Below are positions 16,422-24,040 of a stretch of 37,968 bases of DNA, piece after piece. Numbering within the stretch: the first letter of the stretch is position 1; each line of letters begins with the position of its first letter. The notes under the pieces were generated by a model. The model saw nothing but the letters and a program-made list of their open reading frames with translations. It was not told where the DNA came from and did not search any database. The position numbers were made by a program, and so were the translations under genes. Source of the stretch: Gammaproteobacteria bacterium (GTDB lineage Bacteria > Pseudomonadota > Gammaproteobacteria > SZUA-140); the NCBI GenBank assembly GCA_020845975.1, contig JADLET010000197.1, positions 1 to 37,968 of the forward strand, read 5' to 3'.

Positions 16422-18368
16422 TCAGGCCGCGCCCGCCTCGGGATACCAGCCGGAAGTCCGCAGCCAGGCATGCAGGTCTTCCGCCTCCAGCGGCCGGCTG
16501 ATGTAGAAGCCCTGCGCCGAATCGCAGCGCATACCGGCGAGCAGATCGTAAGTTGCCCGGTCCTCGACACCTTCGGCCACCACGCGCAGGCCGATATTGT
16601 GCGCCAGATCGATGGTCGAGCGGACGATCACCGTATCGTCGTTGTCGAACGTCATGGCGGAGACGAATGACTTGTCGATCTTCACCTCGTCCACCGGCAG
16701 TCGCTTCAGGTACGCCAGCGAGGAATATCCGGTACCGAAATCGTCGATGGAAATACGGACGCCCTGCGCGCTCAGCCGGTTCAGAATCTCGAGGGCGTGC
16801 GCGGAACCGGGCATGATCGCCGTCTCGGTGATTTCCAGTCTGAGCGGCACCGGCCTGCCCTCATTGCCGACAAGCGCGCGAATGGTATCCGGAAGACCAC
16901 CGTCGTGCAGGTTATGAACCGAGAGATTGACCGCAACGCGCAGCTCCAGACCATGGGCCGTCCAGGCGCGGCTGTGCCGCGCCGCCGTCGTCAACACCCA
17001 CAGCGTCAGCGGCCGGATCAGCCCGGTGCGCTCGGCAAGCGGAATGAACTCGTCCGGACCCAGGACGCCGCGGGTCGGATGATTCCAGCGCACCAGCGCC
17101 TCGACACCGGTCACCCAGCCGCTATGCAGATCGACCACCGGCTGATAGCACAGCTTCAGCTGGTCGCTCTCCAGCGCCGTATGCAGTTCGGATTTGAGGG
17201 CGAGATAGCGCAGTCCGTGACAGTCCTGTTCGGGTTCATACACGGCATGGCCGCGATGTTCGCGCTTCGCCGCGTACATCGCCACGTCGGCATGGCGCAT
17301 CAGCGTGCTGGAATCCTCTCCATGTTCGGGAAACATGGCGATACCGATGCTCACCCCGAGGATGAAACTGTCGCCCTCCAGCTCGAACGGCCGCTCGATC
17401 TCCCGCGCCACCTTGCCGGCGATGCGCGCGGCGTCGGCGCAATCGGTGGCTGGCAGCAACAGGGCGAACTCGTCGCCGCCGAGCCTGGCCACGGTATCCG
17501 AGCTGCGCATCAGCATGCTCATGCGGCGCGCGGTCTCCCTCAGAATGAGATCCCCGCTGGGATGTCCCAGGGTATCGGTGATCTCCTTGAAGTGATCGAG
17601 ATCGGCGATCATCAGCGCGAGCGGTTGACGATTACGCTGCGCCCCGCGAATGGCATGCTCGATGCGATCCAGCAGCAGCGCGCGATTCGGCAAACTGGTA
17701 AGGGCGTCGTGCAGCGCCTGGTGGCGCAGCGCCGCCAGCTGCGCGCGGCGTTGCGTGATGTCGCGCAGGATGACGACGTAATGCAGCCGGCCGTGAATCG
17801 TCATCCGACTCACGGTCAGTTCGAGCGGAAACAGCGCCCCGCTCTTGTGACGTCCGCTCGCCTCGCGCGTCTCGCCCGCCATGCCGGCGAGATGGGCGGG
17901 GAAACCGGCGGCCGCGTCCCCCGCCATGAGCGGCGGCGGCAATAGCTGGGCGAAGTCCCGCCCACGCAATTCCTCCGCGCCAAAACCGAACAGGCCCTCG
18001 GCGGCGGGGTTGGAGGACTCGACCGCGCCGCGCTCGTCCACATAGAGAACGGCGTCGACGATATGGTCCAGCACGGCGCGGAGCCGGTATTCGGACACCG
18101 CGACCTGCTGCTCCATGCGGTCGCGCGGTTGCGAGGCGCCGCGCCGCGCAAGACGCCACAGGCCAAAGCCGGCGATAATGGCCAGCGCCGGCAGCAGCCA
18201 CCTGAGCCACGCCGCCTCGGCGCGCGCCAGCTCCGGAAACAGGCGATCGACCGCTGCGACCGCCGCGATCAATCCCAGCACGGTAGCTGCGCCCAGGATC
18301 GCCGTGCGTGAAGCCGGACGCTTCACGGCATGGTGTCCGGCGGCACGCGGGCGGGGGTCACTCGCCAC
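16422..18368 (-). CDS. Membrane-bound PAS-GGDEF-EAL cyclic-di-GMP protein
   Basis: The protein has 648 residues. Two membrane segments (about 21-41 and 55-73) are followed by a PAS domain (about 95-205), a GGDEF domain (about 215-375) and an EAL domain (about 390-640). The synthase motif GGDEF (297-301) is intact, and an RSSD I-site (288-291) stands five residues before it, so product inhibition is possible. The phosphodiesterase motifs EALVRW (423-428), NLS, EITETA, DDFGTGYSSL and KIDKSFV are also intact. It may both make and break c-di-GMP. The GTG start at 18368 overlaps the stop of the propeller gene by 11 bases, suggesting translational coupling and a place at the end of the ccm-cytochrome-propeller transcript. 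Confidence 0.93.
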   Translation of the reverse strand: MASDPRPRAAGHHAVKRPASRTAILGAATVLGLIAAVAAVDRLFPELARAEAAWLRWLLPALAIIAGFGLWRLARRGASQPRDRMEQQVAVSEYRLRAVLDHIVDAVLYVDERGAVESSNPAAEGLFGFGAEELRGRDFAQLLPPPLMAGDAAAGFPAHLAGMAGETREASGRHKSGALFPLELTVSRMTIHGRLHYVVILRDITQRRAQLAALRHQALHDALTSLPNRALLLDRIEHAIRGAQRNRQPLALMIADLDHFKEITDTLGHPSGDLILRETARRMSMLMRSSDTVARLGGDEFALLLPATDCADAARIAGKVAREIERPFELEGDSFILGVSIGIAMFPEHGEDSSTLMRHADVAMYAAKREHRGHAVYEPEQDCHGLRYLALKSELHTALESDQLKLCYQPVVDLHSGWVTGVEALVRWNHPTRGVLGPDEFIPLAERTGLIRPLTLWVLTTAARHSRAWTAHGLELRVAVNLSVHNLHDGGLPDTIRALVGNEGRPVPLRLEITETAIMPGSAHALEILNRLSAQGVRISIDDFGTGYSSLAYLKRLPVDEVKIDKSFVSAMTFDNDDTVIVRSTIDLAHNIGLRVVAEGVEDRATYDLLAGMRCDSAQGFYISRPLEAEDLHAWLRTSGWYPEAGAA

Positions 18369-19620
18369 CCGCGATGCGTGCGACGCCGCCGACGCTGCCG
18401 ACCCACAGGGTCCCGTCGGCGGACTGCGCCATCGAAAAGACGTTGTTCGCGAACAATCCGTCCGTGGTGGTCATCACCGTGAAGGAAGCGCCGTCATCGT
18501 TGAGCCGTGCGAGGCCCTGACTGGTGCCGATCCAGAGCCGCCCGCTGCGGTCCCGGTGCAGCATGAAGATATGATTGGCGGGCAGGCCATCGGCGGTGGT
18601 GAAATTTTTCCAGGTCTTGCCATCGAAGCGCGCGAGCCCGGCGCCCCAGGTCCCGCACCAGACGGCGCCGTCGCGATCGACGTCGAGGGAGATGATGTAG
18701 TTCGGGTTATAGGCGACCTTGAGATCCTCGATGCCCTGCTCCGCCTTCTGTTGCGCGTGATGCTGGGAGGCCGCGGCCGGGTCGCTGGTGAACTGGATGG
18801 CATCGCGCACGAGTTCATAAGGCGCCCCGAGACCATCGCCGTGTTTCCAGTTTTTCCAGGCGCCCTTGCGATAGAGCGCCAGTCCTTCCTCGGTCGCGAA
18901 CCACATGTCGCCATCGAGGCCTTCGGCAAGACCGTACACCCACGGGTTTGGCAGACCGCCGGCGGTATTCTCCATCGTGAACGTCTGCCAGCTGCCGGAA
19001 TCATCCAGGGCGCCGCCGCGGACCCGGTTCACGCCGGACCAGGTCGCAATCCACACGTCGCCATTGTTCGCCTTGTGGACATCGTAGACGAACTGGTCGG
19101 CGAGTCCCTGCGGGATGTTGTAGTTTTTCCACTGCTCGGTTGCCGGGTCGTACATCGACAGCCCGCCGCCATAGGTGCCGACGGCGATCTTGTCGCCGAG
19201 ACGGCTGACGTGGAAGACGCCGTTCGACAAGATGCCCGGGATCTGGTTGTCGAAGATGCGGTGGCTGTCCGTGCCGGCATCATAGCGGATCACCCCGCCC
19301 GAGGTGCCGATCCAGGCCACGTTACCCTCCACCATCAGCCCCTTGACGTTGCGGTTGCCGACGCGGAAATGGGTAAAGCGCTGATTTCCCGCCCCGGCGT
19401 TCGCGCCCGGCATCGCGGCCGGAACGGCATCAGCTCCGGCTGGCGGCAGTGTGGGATGGCCCGCCGGCAACGGGGCGGCGGGATCCACCTCATCGAGCGG
19501 AGCACGGGCGGCCGGCGGCGGGGCGCCCGTGCCCTGATTAATGCCGAGCAGGTAACCGCCCACCACGAAGCCCCCTGCCAGCACAACCAGCAGGGCCCAG
19601 GTCTTATGGTTGAATTTCAT
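18358..19620 (-). CDS. Seven-bladed Reg_prop-type beta-propeller protein, membrane anchored
   Basis: The 420-residue protein starts with an N-terminal membrane segment (about 8-26, WALLVVLAGGFVVGGYLLG). A Pro/Ala-rich linker to about residue 80 follows, then a propeller of seven blades. Each blade carries a WxGT-like turn: AWIGTSGG, IAVGTYGG, VWIATWSG, MWFATEEG, VWCGTWGAG, LWIGTSQG and LWVGSVGG. Blades are linked by TTADGLP-type segments, as in the sensor part of hybrid two-component systems (Reg_prop). No kinase or other output domain is present, so it is a free-standing periplasmic propeller. The C-terminal half is closely similar to the next upstream propeller protein, so the pair looks like a tandem duplication. 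Its ligand is unknown. Confidence 0.9.
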   Translation of the reverse strand: MKFNHKTWALLVVLAGGFVVGGYLLGINQGTGAPPPAARAPLDEVDPAAPLPAGHPTLPPAGADAVPAAMPGANAGAGNQRFTHFRVGNRNVKGLMVEGNVAWIGTSGGVIRYDAGTDSHRIFDNQIPGILSNGVFHVSRLGDKIAVGTYGGGLSMYDPATEQWKNYNIPQGLADQFVYDVHKANNGDVWIATWSGVNRVRGGALDDSGSWQTFTMENTAGGLPNPWVYGLAEGLDGDMWFATEEGLALYRKGAWKNWKHGDGLGAPYELVRDAIQFTSDPAAASQHHAQQKAEQGIEDLKVAYNPNYIISLDVDRDGAVWCGTWGAGLARFDGKTWKNFTTADGLPANHIFMLHRDRSGRLWIGTSQGLARLNDDGASFTVMTTTDGLFANNVFSMAQSADGTLWVGSVGGVARIAGGE

Positions 19621-19646
19621 GTCAGCCGTCCGTTCTAGCCATGAAT

Positions 19647-19695
19647 GGGGACAGATTTATTTTCCCGGGGACAGGTTTGCAGTCTGTCTCCGATT
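19647..19695. repeat. REP-like element, copy B (20-mer plus hairpin)
   Basis: GGGGACAGATTTATTTTCCC (19647-19666) is directly followed by a hairpin unit (19667-19695) with stem GGGGACAG(G) / (T)CTGTCTCC and the trailing GATT. It fills most of the 86-base gap between the two propeller genes. The hairpin matches copy A in length and layout, and the whole block matches copy C in inverted order. Confidence 0.65.
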
Positions 19696-19706
19696 GAGAT
19701 GGTGCC

Positions 19707-20783
19707 TCAGTAAGCGATCCGCGCCACGCCACCGCGCGTACCGGCCCAGATCTCTCCGGAGGGAGTCGCCGCCACCGCGTACACCGCATCGCCCGGCAGA
19801 CCGTCGGCGCGGCGGAAGTTCTGCCATGTCTTGCCGTCATAGCGCGACAACCCCTGGTCTGTGCCGAACCACAGGGCGCCGCGCGCATCCTCGGCCACGG
19901 CGAACACGATGTTGCCGGCCAGCCCGTCCGCCGTCGTCAGATTGCTCCAGCGCGCACCGTCGAACCGGCTCACGCCGCCACCCCAGGTGCCTGCCCACAC
20001 GCGATCATGCCGGTCGACATGAACACAGAATACATAGTTGGGGTTGTAGCTGGGACGACCATCCACGGACACGCTCAAATCATGGCGCGCCCGCGTGCCC
20101 AGGCCGGTGTTGCTGCTGATCGGAAGATTGTCGCGGTTCGGCGCCCCGAGACCATCCTCGTGGGTCCATTCGCTCCAGCGCGCCCCATCGAACATCGAGA
20201 TGCCGCCCTCCGTGCCAAACCAGACACGGTGGCGGGAGTCCACGCCGATGCCATATACCCATTCATTGATCAGCTCGTCGTGGTAGGTCTCGAGCGCCCC
20301 GCCCTCCGCCGGCAGGCGGTTGACACCGGCCCATGTACCGATCCAGAGACCGGCGCCGCGATCCTCCGCCAGGGCATAGACCCAGTAATCGGCCAGTCCA
20401 TGCATCGGAAACCAGGTCTTCCACTCGGCGCCATGAAGGCGCGTGAGGCCGCCACCGTTGGTGCCGAACCACTTGTCCCCCGCGCCGTCGACCAGGATGG
20501 AGAACACATATTCGTTCGCCAGCCCGTCGCCACGCGTATACGTCTTTTTCACTTCGCGCGTCTTGAGACTGATCTCATGCACGCCGAGCGAGGTCCCGAC
20601 CCACAGCGCATCGGCCGCCGGGTCGACGGCCAGGGCGCGCACATAGACCTCCGGCCCCACCTCGAACGACTCCATGATCTTCGGCGACGGCCCGGCCGCC
20701 GCCTGCTCCTGTCCGTCCCTGGAACAGGCCGTCAGCGCAACCGTCGCCAGCAGGATCGCCGCGCCGCGAAACAAATATTTCAT
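19707..20783 (-). CDS. Seven-bladed Reg_prop-type beta-propeller lipoprotein
   Basis: The protein has 358 residues, with a lipoprotein signal ending LTAC (Cys20 lipidated). Seven blades are marked by LWVGTSLG (60-67), KWFGTNGG (104-111), LWIGTWAG (146-153), VWFGTEGG (187-194), VWAGTWGG (262-269), LWFGTDQG (304-311) and IWAGTRGG (345-352), each near a DGL turn. As in the downstream paralogue, a longer insertion (about 212-250) precedes the fifth blade and ends in YNPNY. The protein has no enzyme or signalling domain. Its ATG overlaps the TGA of the small cytochrome c gene by four bases, so the two are translationally coupled, which suggests a physical or functional link with that cytochrome. 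The ligand or partner is unknown. Confidence 0.9.
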   Translation of the reverse strand: MKYLFRGAAILLATVALTACSRDGQEQAAAGPSPKIMESFEVGPEVYVRALAVDPAADALWVGTSLGVHEISLKTREVKKTYTRGDGLANEYVFSILVDGAGDKWFGTNGGGLTRLHGAEWKTWFPMHGLADYWVYALAEDRGAGLWIGTWAGVNRLPAEGGALETYHDELINEWVYGIGVDSRHRVWFGTEGGISMFDGARWSEWTHEDGLGAPNRDNLPISSNTGLGTRARHDLSVSVDGRPSYNPNYVFCVHVDRHDRVWAGTWGGGVSRFDGARWSNLTTADGLAGNIVFAVAEDARGALWFGTDQGLSRYDGKTWQNFRRADGLPGDAVYAVAATPSGEIWAGTRGGVARIAY

Positions 20784-21148
20784 CGCTGGAGGCGCAAGGT
20801 TCTCAGATAGGCGATGACGTCGAGCAGCTCGGTCTCGGTGAACATGCCCTGATAGGCCGGCATCATCCCGCGCCCGGACTTCAGCGTGCGCATCAGCTCG
20901 ATATCCGGACGCATCAGGGTGTCGCTGCGCATAAAATCTGGCGCGCCGGGGATCTGGCCGGCGCCATTGGCGCCATGACAGTTTTCACAGTGGGTCTGGT
21001 AGATCTTGCGGCCCTGGAGCGGATCGGCCGCCAGCGCGGACTGCCCGAGTCCCGCGAACACCGCCGCCAGAGCCAGTGCGCACACGCGGCGCGCATCGAG
21101 TAGGCGACGCCCCGCGGACGCGCCTGTTTGGATTTCCTGCTCCATCAT
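20780..21148 (-). CDS. Small monoheme c-type cytochrome
   Basis: This 122-residue protein has a signal peptide (about 20-40, VCALALAAVFAGLGQSALA) and a single heme site CENCH (54-58). The Met in the later GRGMMPAYQG segment is the likely sixth ligand. A closing helix (ELLDVIAYLRTLRLQR) completes a class I cytochrome c fold. It probably shuttles electrons in the periplasm. The gene follows the TlpA-like lipoprotein gene by 57 bases and overlaps the propeller lipoprotein gene by four bases, so it belongs to the long minus-strand series downstream of ccmI. An ATG one codon after the first is an equally good start. Confidence 0.92.
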   Translation of the reverse strand: MMEQEIQTGASAGRRLLDARRVCALALAAVFAGLGQSALAADPLQGRKIYQTHCENCHGANGAGQIPGAPDFMRSDTLMRPDIELMRTLKSGRGMMPAYQGMFTETELLDVIAYLRTLRLQR

Positions 21149-21205
21149 CCCCCTCCGCCTTGCGAGACCCGGCTTATCGGCGCATGCCGCCGGCCGTGGC
21201 CGCCA

Positions 21206-21733
21206 TTATACATCCTGCAAGCGTTCCAGGCGCCCGTCGGCGGCCTCATCCAGAATGGCCGGCAGCTCGGGCCGGTCCCAGTCGCGCTCGCCGACGATAC
21301 GCTTCAGCAGAACACCCTCGGGCGAAATGATGAAGGTGTCGGGGTAGACCCGAATCTCGAGGACGCGCTGCGCCAGCGCGGCATCCGTATCCTGGTAACT
21401 CTTGAAGGTGATCCCGCGCTCATGCAGGAACTCCAGTGCGATATCACGCTCCGCATCGACAGACAGGCCGATGACGGAGAAACGCTCGGGATCCAGCTTG
21501 TGCCGCAGACGATCGAGACCGGGCAATTCCTGGCGGCAGGGGGCGCACCAGGTCGCCCACACGTTCAGCACTACCAGCTTTCCGCGGTACTGCTCCATGG
21601 ACTCGTGACTGCCATCGAAGTTGGTGAGCGTCAGCGCCGGGAAACGCCGGCCTTCGACCAGGGCGTCGGGCGGCGGGGCCTGCCCGCAGGAGACCATGAG
21701 CAAGGCCAGACACAAGAGAACTGGAGCGCGCAC
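21206..21733 (-). CDS. TlpA-like thiol-disulfide oxidoreductase lipoprotein
   Basis: The protein has 175 residues, with a lipoprotein signal ending LLMVSC (Cys16). A thioredoxin fold of the TlpA/ResA type follows, with active site WCAPC (Cys63 and Cys66) in LVVLNVWATWCAPCRQELPG and the cis-Pro segment IRVYPDTFIIS further on. It probably passes reducing equivalents to CXXCH cysteines of apocytochromes or to CcmH, in parallel with CcmG. It could also serve a specific partner among the neighbouring cytochromes. The gene follows ccmI after a 38-base gap on the same strand, so it is likely part of the ccm transcript. Confidence 0.9.
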   Translation of the reverse strand: MRAPVLLCLALLMVSCGQAPPPDALVEGRRFPALTLTNFDGSHESMEQYRGKLVVLNVWATWCAPCRQELPGLDRLRHKLDPERFSVIGLSVDAERDIALEFLHERGITFKSYQDTDAALAQRVLEIRVYPDTFIISPEGVLLKRIVGERDWDRPELPAILDEAADGRLERLQDV

Positions 21734-21771
21734 TGACGCGGCGCCTTGTTACGCGCCGGGCGCCGGTCCGC

Positions 21772-23016
21772 TCAGGGCAGGACCTCGCCGATCCGCACTT
21801 CCACCGGAGTCGTCCCGGAGGTCTGCACGACAGCGCTGCTGCCCTGCAGATCGCCGCTCTGCGGCATGGCGCTGCCGCCCTTGGAGACACGCGCCACCAC
21901 CACTACCTCGGCGAAACGCGACAGACTCAGCGAGGGATCCATCGCCAGTGAATCATCCAGGGTGAACTGCAATGGCAGATCCTTCACCTGCGCGCGCACC
22001 ACCGCGAGCGGCATGCGCGGCCCGCTCGGGGCCTGGGCGAAAACGAACACCGTATCGGTATCCTGCACGCGGCCACGCAATGCCGGATCCAGGCTCACCG
22101 CCCCCTTGACGGAGACGGCGACCGTCGGCGGGGGCGTGGACGGCACGCCGCCGCCGGACTCGCCCAGCAGGTTTTCCGCCTCGGCGATATTGCCCTCCAT
22201 CGCACGCGCGGCATCCGAATCCTTCGGCACCAGCGCATAGAGCCGGCGCCAGTAATCGAGCGCGGCCTTGTAATCGGTGCGCTCGTACGCCGCGGTGCCG
22301 GCCAGCCACAGCGCCTTGTGATTGCCTGGATCCAGCGCCAGCGCCTCGTTGATCAGTTCCAGCGGACGCCCCTCCAGCGTCTGGCCACTCGTCATCGCCA
22401 GCGCATCGGCATAGTCCACCAGCAGCTCCGGGGACTTCAGGTTCAGGCCCACCGCCTTCTCGAGCGCGACACGCGCATCGTCGAAGCGTTCCAGCACCAG
22501 GTAGGAACGTCCCAGCATGGCCCAGCCCTCGGCGTTGTCCGGCTCACCGGCGAGGCGCTGCTCGAGCCGCGCCACCATCTGATTGATCTGCTGAGCCATG
22601 TCGCCCTGTCCGCCCGGGTCTGCCGCCATCGTCGTGGATTGCGGCGACAGCAGCACGCCCGGCGCCCCGAGCAACAGGTAACCACCCACCGCCAGCAGCG
22701 GGACCAGCACTATCACCACGATCGCACTCACACGGGCCGCGCGCGGCGGGGACGACGGAGCGGCGCCCGGCGCCTCGGTGACATCCTCAAGCAGACGCTG
22801 CTCGAGCTCATCATGTCCCTGTCGGTATTGCTCCGGCGTCAGCACATCATTCTGCAGGTCGCGCTCCATCTCCGTGAGCTGGTCGCGATAGACCTTGATA
22901 TTGAGGGCCTTGCGTTCGACGGAGCTATCCGTCGACTCGCGCCTGAACAGGGGGGGCACACTGAACAGCAGCGCCGCGCCCAGCAGCAGCGCGGCCACAA
23001 TAATGAACAGGGTCAT
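21772..23016 (-). CDS. ccmI: Cytochrome c maturation protein CcmI
   Basis: CcmI is the apocytochrome chaperone of System I: it holds the C-terminus of apocytochromes and presents them to CcmF/CcmH. The 414-residue product has a membrane segment at 2-20, a coiled region with the typical NIKVYRDQLTEMERDLQNDVLTPEQY, and a second membrane segment at about 95-115. A TPR region (about 135-260, including NAEGWAMLGRSYLVLERFDDA) and a C-terminal periplasmic domain follow. Here it is separate from CcmH, unlike the fused protein of E. coli. Its ATG overlaps the ccmH stop by four bases. Confidence 0.94.
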   Translation of the reverse strand: MTLFIIVAALLLGAALLFSVPPLFRRESTDSSVERKALNIKVYRDQLTEMERDLQNDVLTPEQYRQGHDELEQRLLEDVTEAPGAAPSSPPRAARVSAIVVIVLVPLLAVGGYLLLGAPGVLLSPQSTTMAADPGGQGDMAQQINQMVARLEQRLAGEPDNAEGWAMLGRSYLVLERFDDARVALEKAVGLNLKSPELLVDYADALAMTSGQTLEGRPLELINEALALDPGNHKALWLAGTAAYERTDYKAALDYWRRLYALVPKDSDAARAMEGNIAEAENLLGESGGGVPSTPPPTVAVSVKGAVSLDPALRGRVQDTDTVFVFAQAPSGPRMPLAVVRAQVKDLPLQFTLDDSLAMDPSLSLSRFAEVVVVARVSKGGSAMPQSGDLQGSSAVVQTSGTTPVEVRIGEVLP

Positions 23017-23507
23017 GAACCGCCTTTATCCTTTGCCTCATCGATACCCAGCAGGGACTCCGCCCGCCGGACCTCCTCCGCGCTGAGCTTCGAGCGCGGC
23101 TCGCGGCGCTGACGCAGGATCATCACTACCATGAACAGCGCCGCCACCGCCAGCAGGATCAGCGGCCCGGCCCACAGCAGCGCCGTGGTGGACTTGACCG
23201 GCGGGCTGAACAGGATGAAATCACCATAACGCTCCACCAGAAAATCGGTGATCTCCTGGTCGCTCTTGCCTTCCCGCATCTTGCTGAGGATTTCGGCACG
23301 GATGTCCTGCGAGAAACCGGAATCCGATTCCGCGACCGACTGCCCCTGGCACACCAGGCAGCGCAGCCCCTCCTCAAGATGCTTCACGCGCGCCTCCAGG
23401 GCGGGATCCAGCAGCGGCACCGCCTCGCCGGCAAGCGCCGCGGACGACATGCCCCAGACGCCGAGCAGGGCGGCCAGCAGCCACAACGTGGCGGTGCGGG
23501 CTCGCAT
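23013..23507 (-). CDS. ccmH: Cytochrome c maturation protein CcmH
   Basis: CcmH is a membrane-bound thiol oxidoreductase that reduces or binds the CXXCH cysteines of apocytochrome c before heme ligation. The 164-residue protein has a signal peptide (about 1-26), the LRCLVCQGQS motif with Cys50 and Cys53, a three-helix domain ending in YGDFILFSPPV, and a C-terminal membrane helix (about 112-130). It overlaps ccmG by one base and ccmI by four bases, so the genes are translationally coupled. Confidence 0.95.
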   Translation of the reverse strand: MRARTATLWLLAALLGVWGMSSAALAGEAVPLLDPALEARVKHLEEGLRCLVCQGQSVAESDSGFSQDIRAEILSKMREGKSDQEITDFLVERYGDFILFSPPVKSTTALLWAGPLILLAVAALFMVVMILRQRREPRSKLSAEEVRRAESLLGIDEAKDKGGS

Positions 23508-24040
23508 CAGGCCTGCTCCTGCAGCTGGCGAATCATCGGCAGGATCCGGTTCTGCAGCGCATCCACGCTGATCGGCCCGATCTGCTTGTAGCGGATCACT
23601 CCCTGCTTGTCGATGACATAGGTCTCCGGCACGCCATAGACGCCGTAATCCATGCCGACGCGGCCGTCCGCATCGAAGGCGCTGGCGAGGTAGGGATTGC
23701 CGAGCTGCTGCAGCCAGGCGATGGCCTCATCGCGCGTATCCTTGTAGTTGAGGCCGTAGATCGGGACGATGCCGCGCCTGGACAGATCCACCAGCAGCGG
23801 GTGTTCCTGCCGGCAGGAGACGCACCACGACGCCCATACGTTCAGCATCCACACCTTGCCGGCCATATCCTTGTTCGATATCGCGGCAACGGGATCGTGC
23901 AGACGTGTCAGGCTGAAATCCGGCGCCGGCTTGTCGATCAACGGTGACGGGACCTCGCTGGGATTCAGCGTCAGCCCCTTGTACAGAAACACCACCAGCA
24001 GCCCGAACACCGCCAGCGGCAACAGCAATCGCAATCTCAA
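23507..24040 (-). CDS. ccmG: Thiol:disulfide interchange protein CcmG/DsbE
   Basis: CcmG is a membrane-anchored periplasmic thioredoxin that reduces apocytochrome c or CcmH. The 177-residue protein has an N-terminal anchor (about 5-22) and the family segment KPAPDFSL. The active site WCVSC (Cys73 and Cys76) lies in VWMLNVWASWCVSCRQEHP, and the cis-Pro loop YGVPETYVIDKQG comes later. Its ATG overlaps the ccmF stop by four bases. Confidence 0.95.
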   Translation of the reverse strand: MRLRLLLPLAVFGLLVVFLYKGLTLNPSEVPSPLIDKPAPDFSLTRLHDPVAAISNKDMAGKVWMLNVWASWCVSCRQEHPLLVDLSRRGIVPIYGLNYKDTRDEAIAWLQQLGNPYLASAFDADGRVGMDYGVYGVPETYVIDKQGVIRYKQIGPISVDALQNRILPMIRQLQEQA

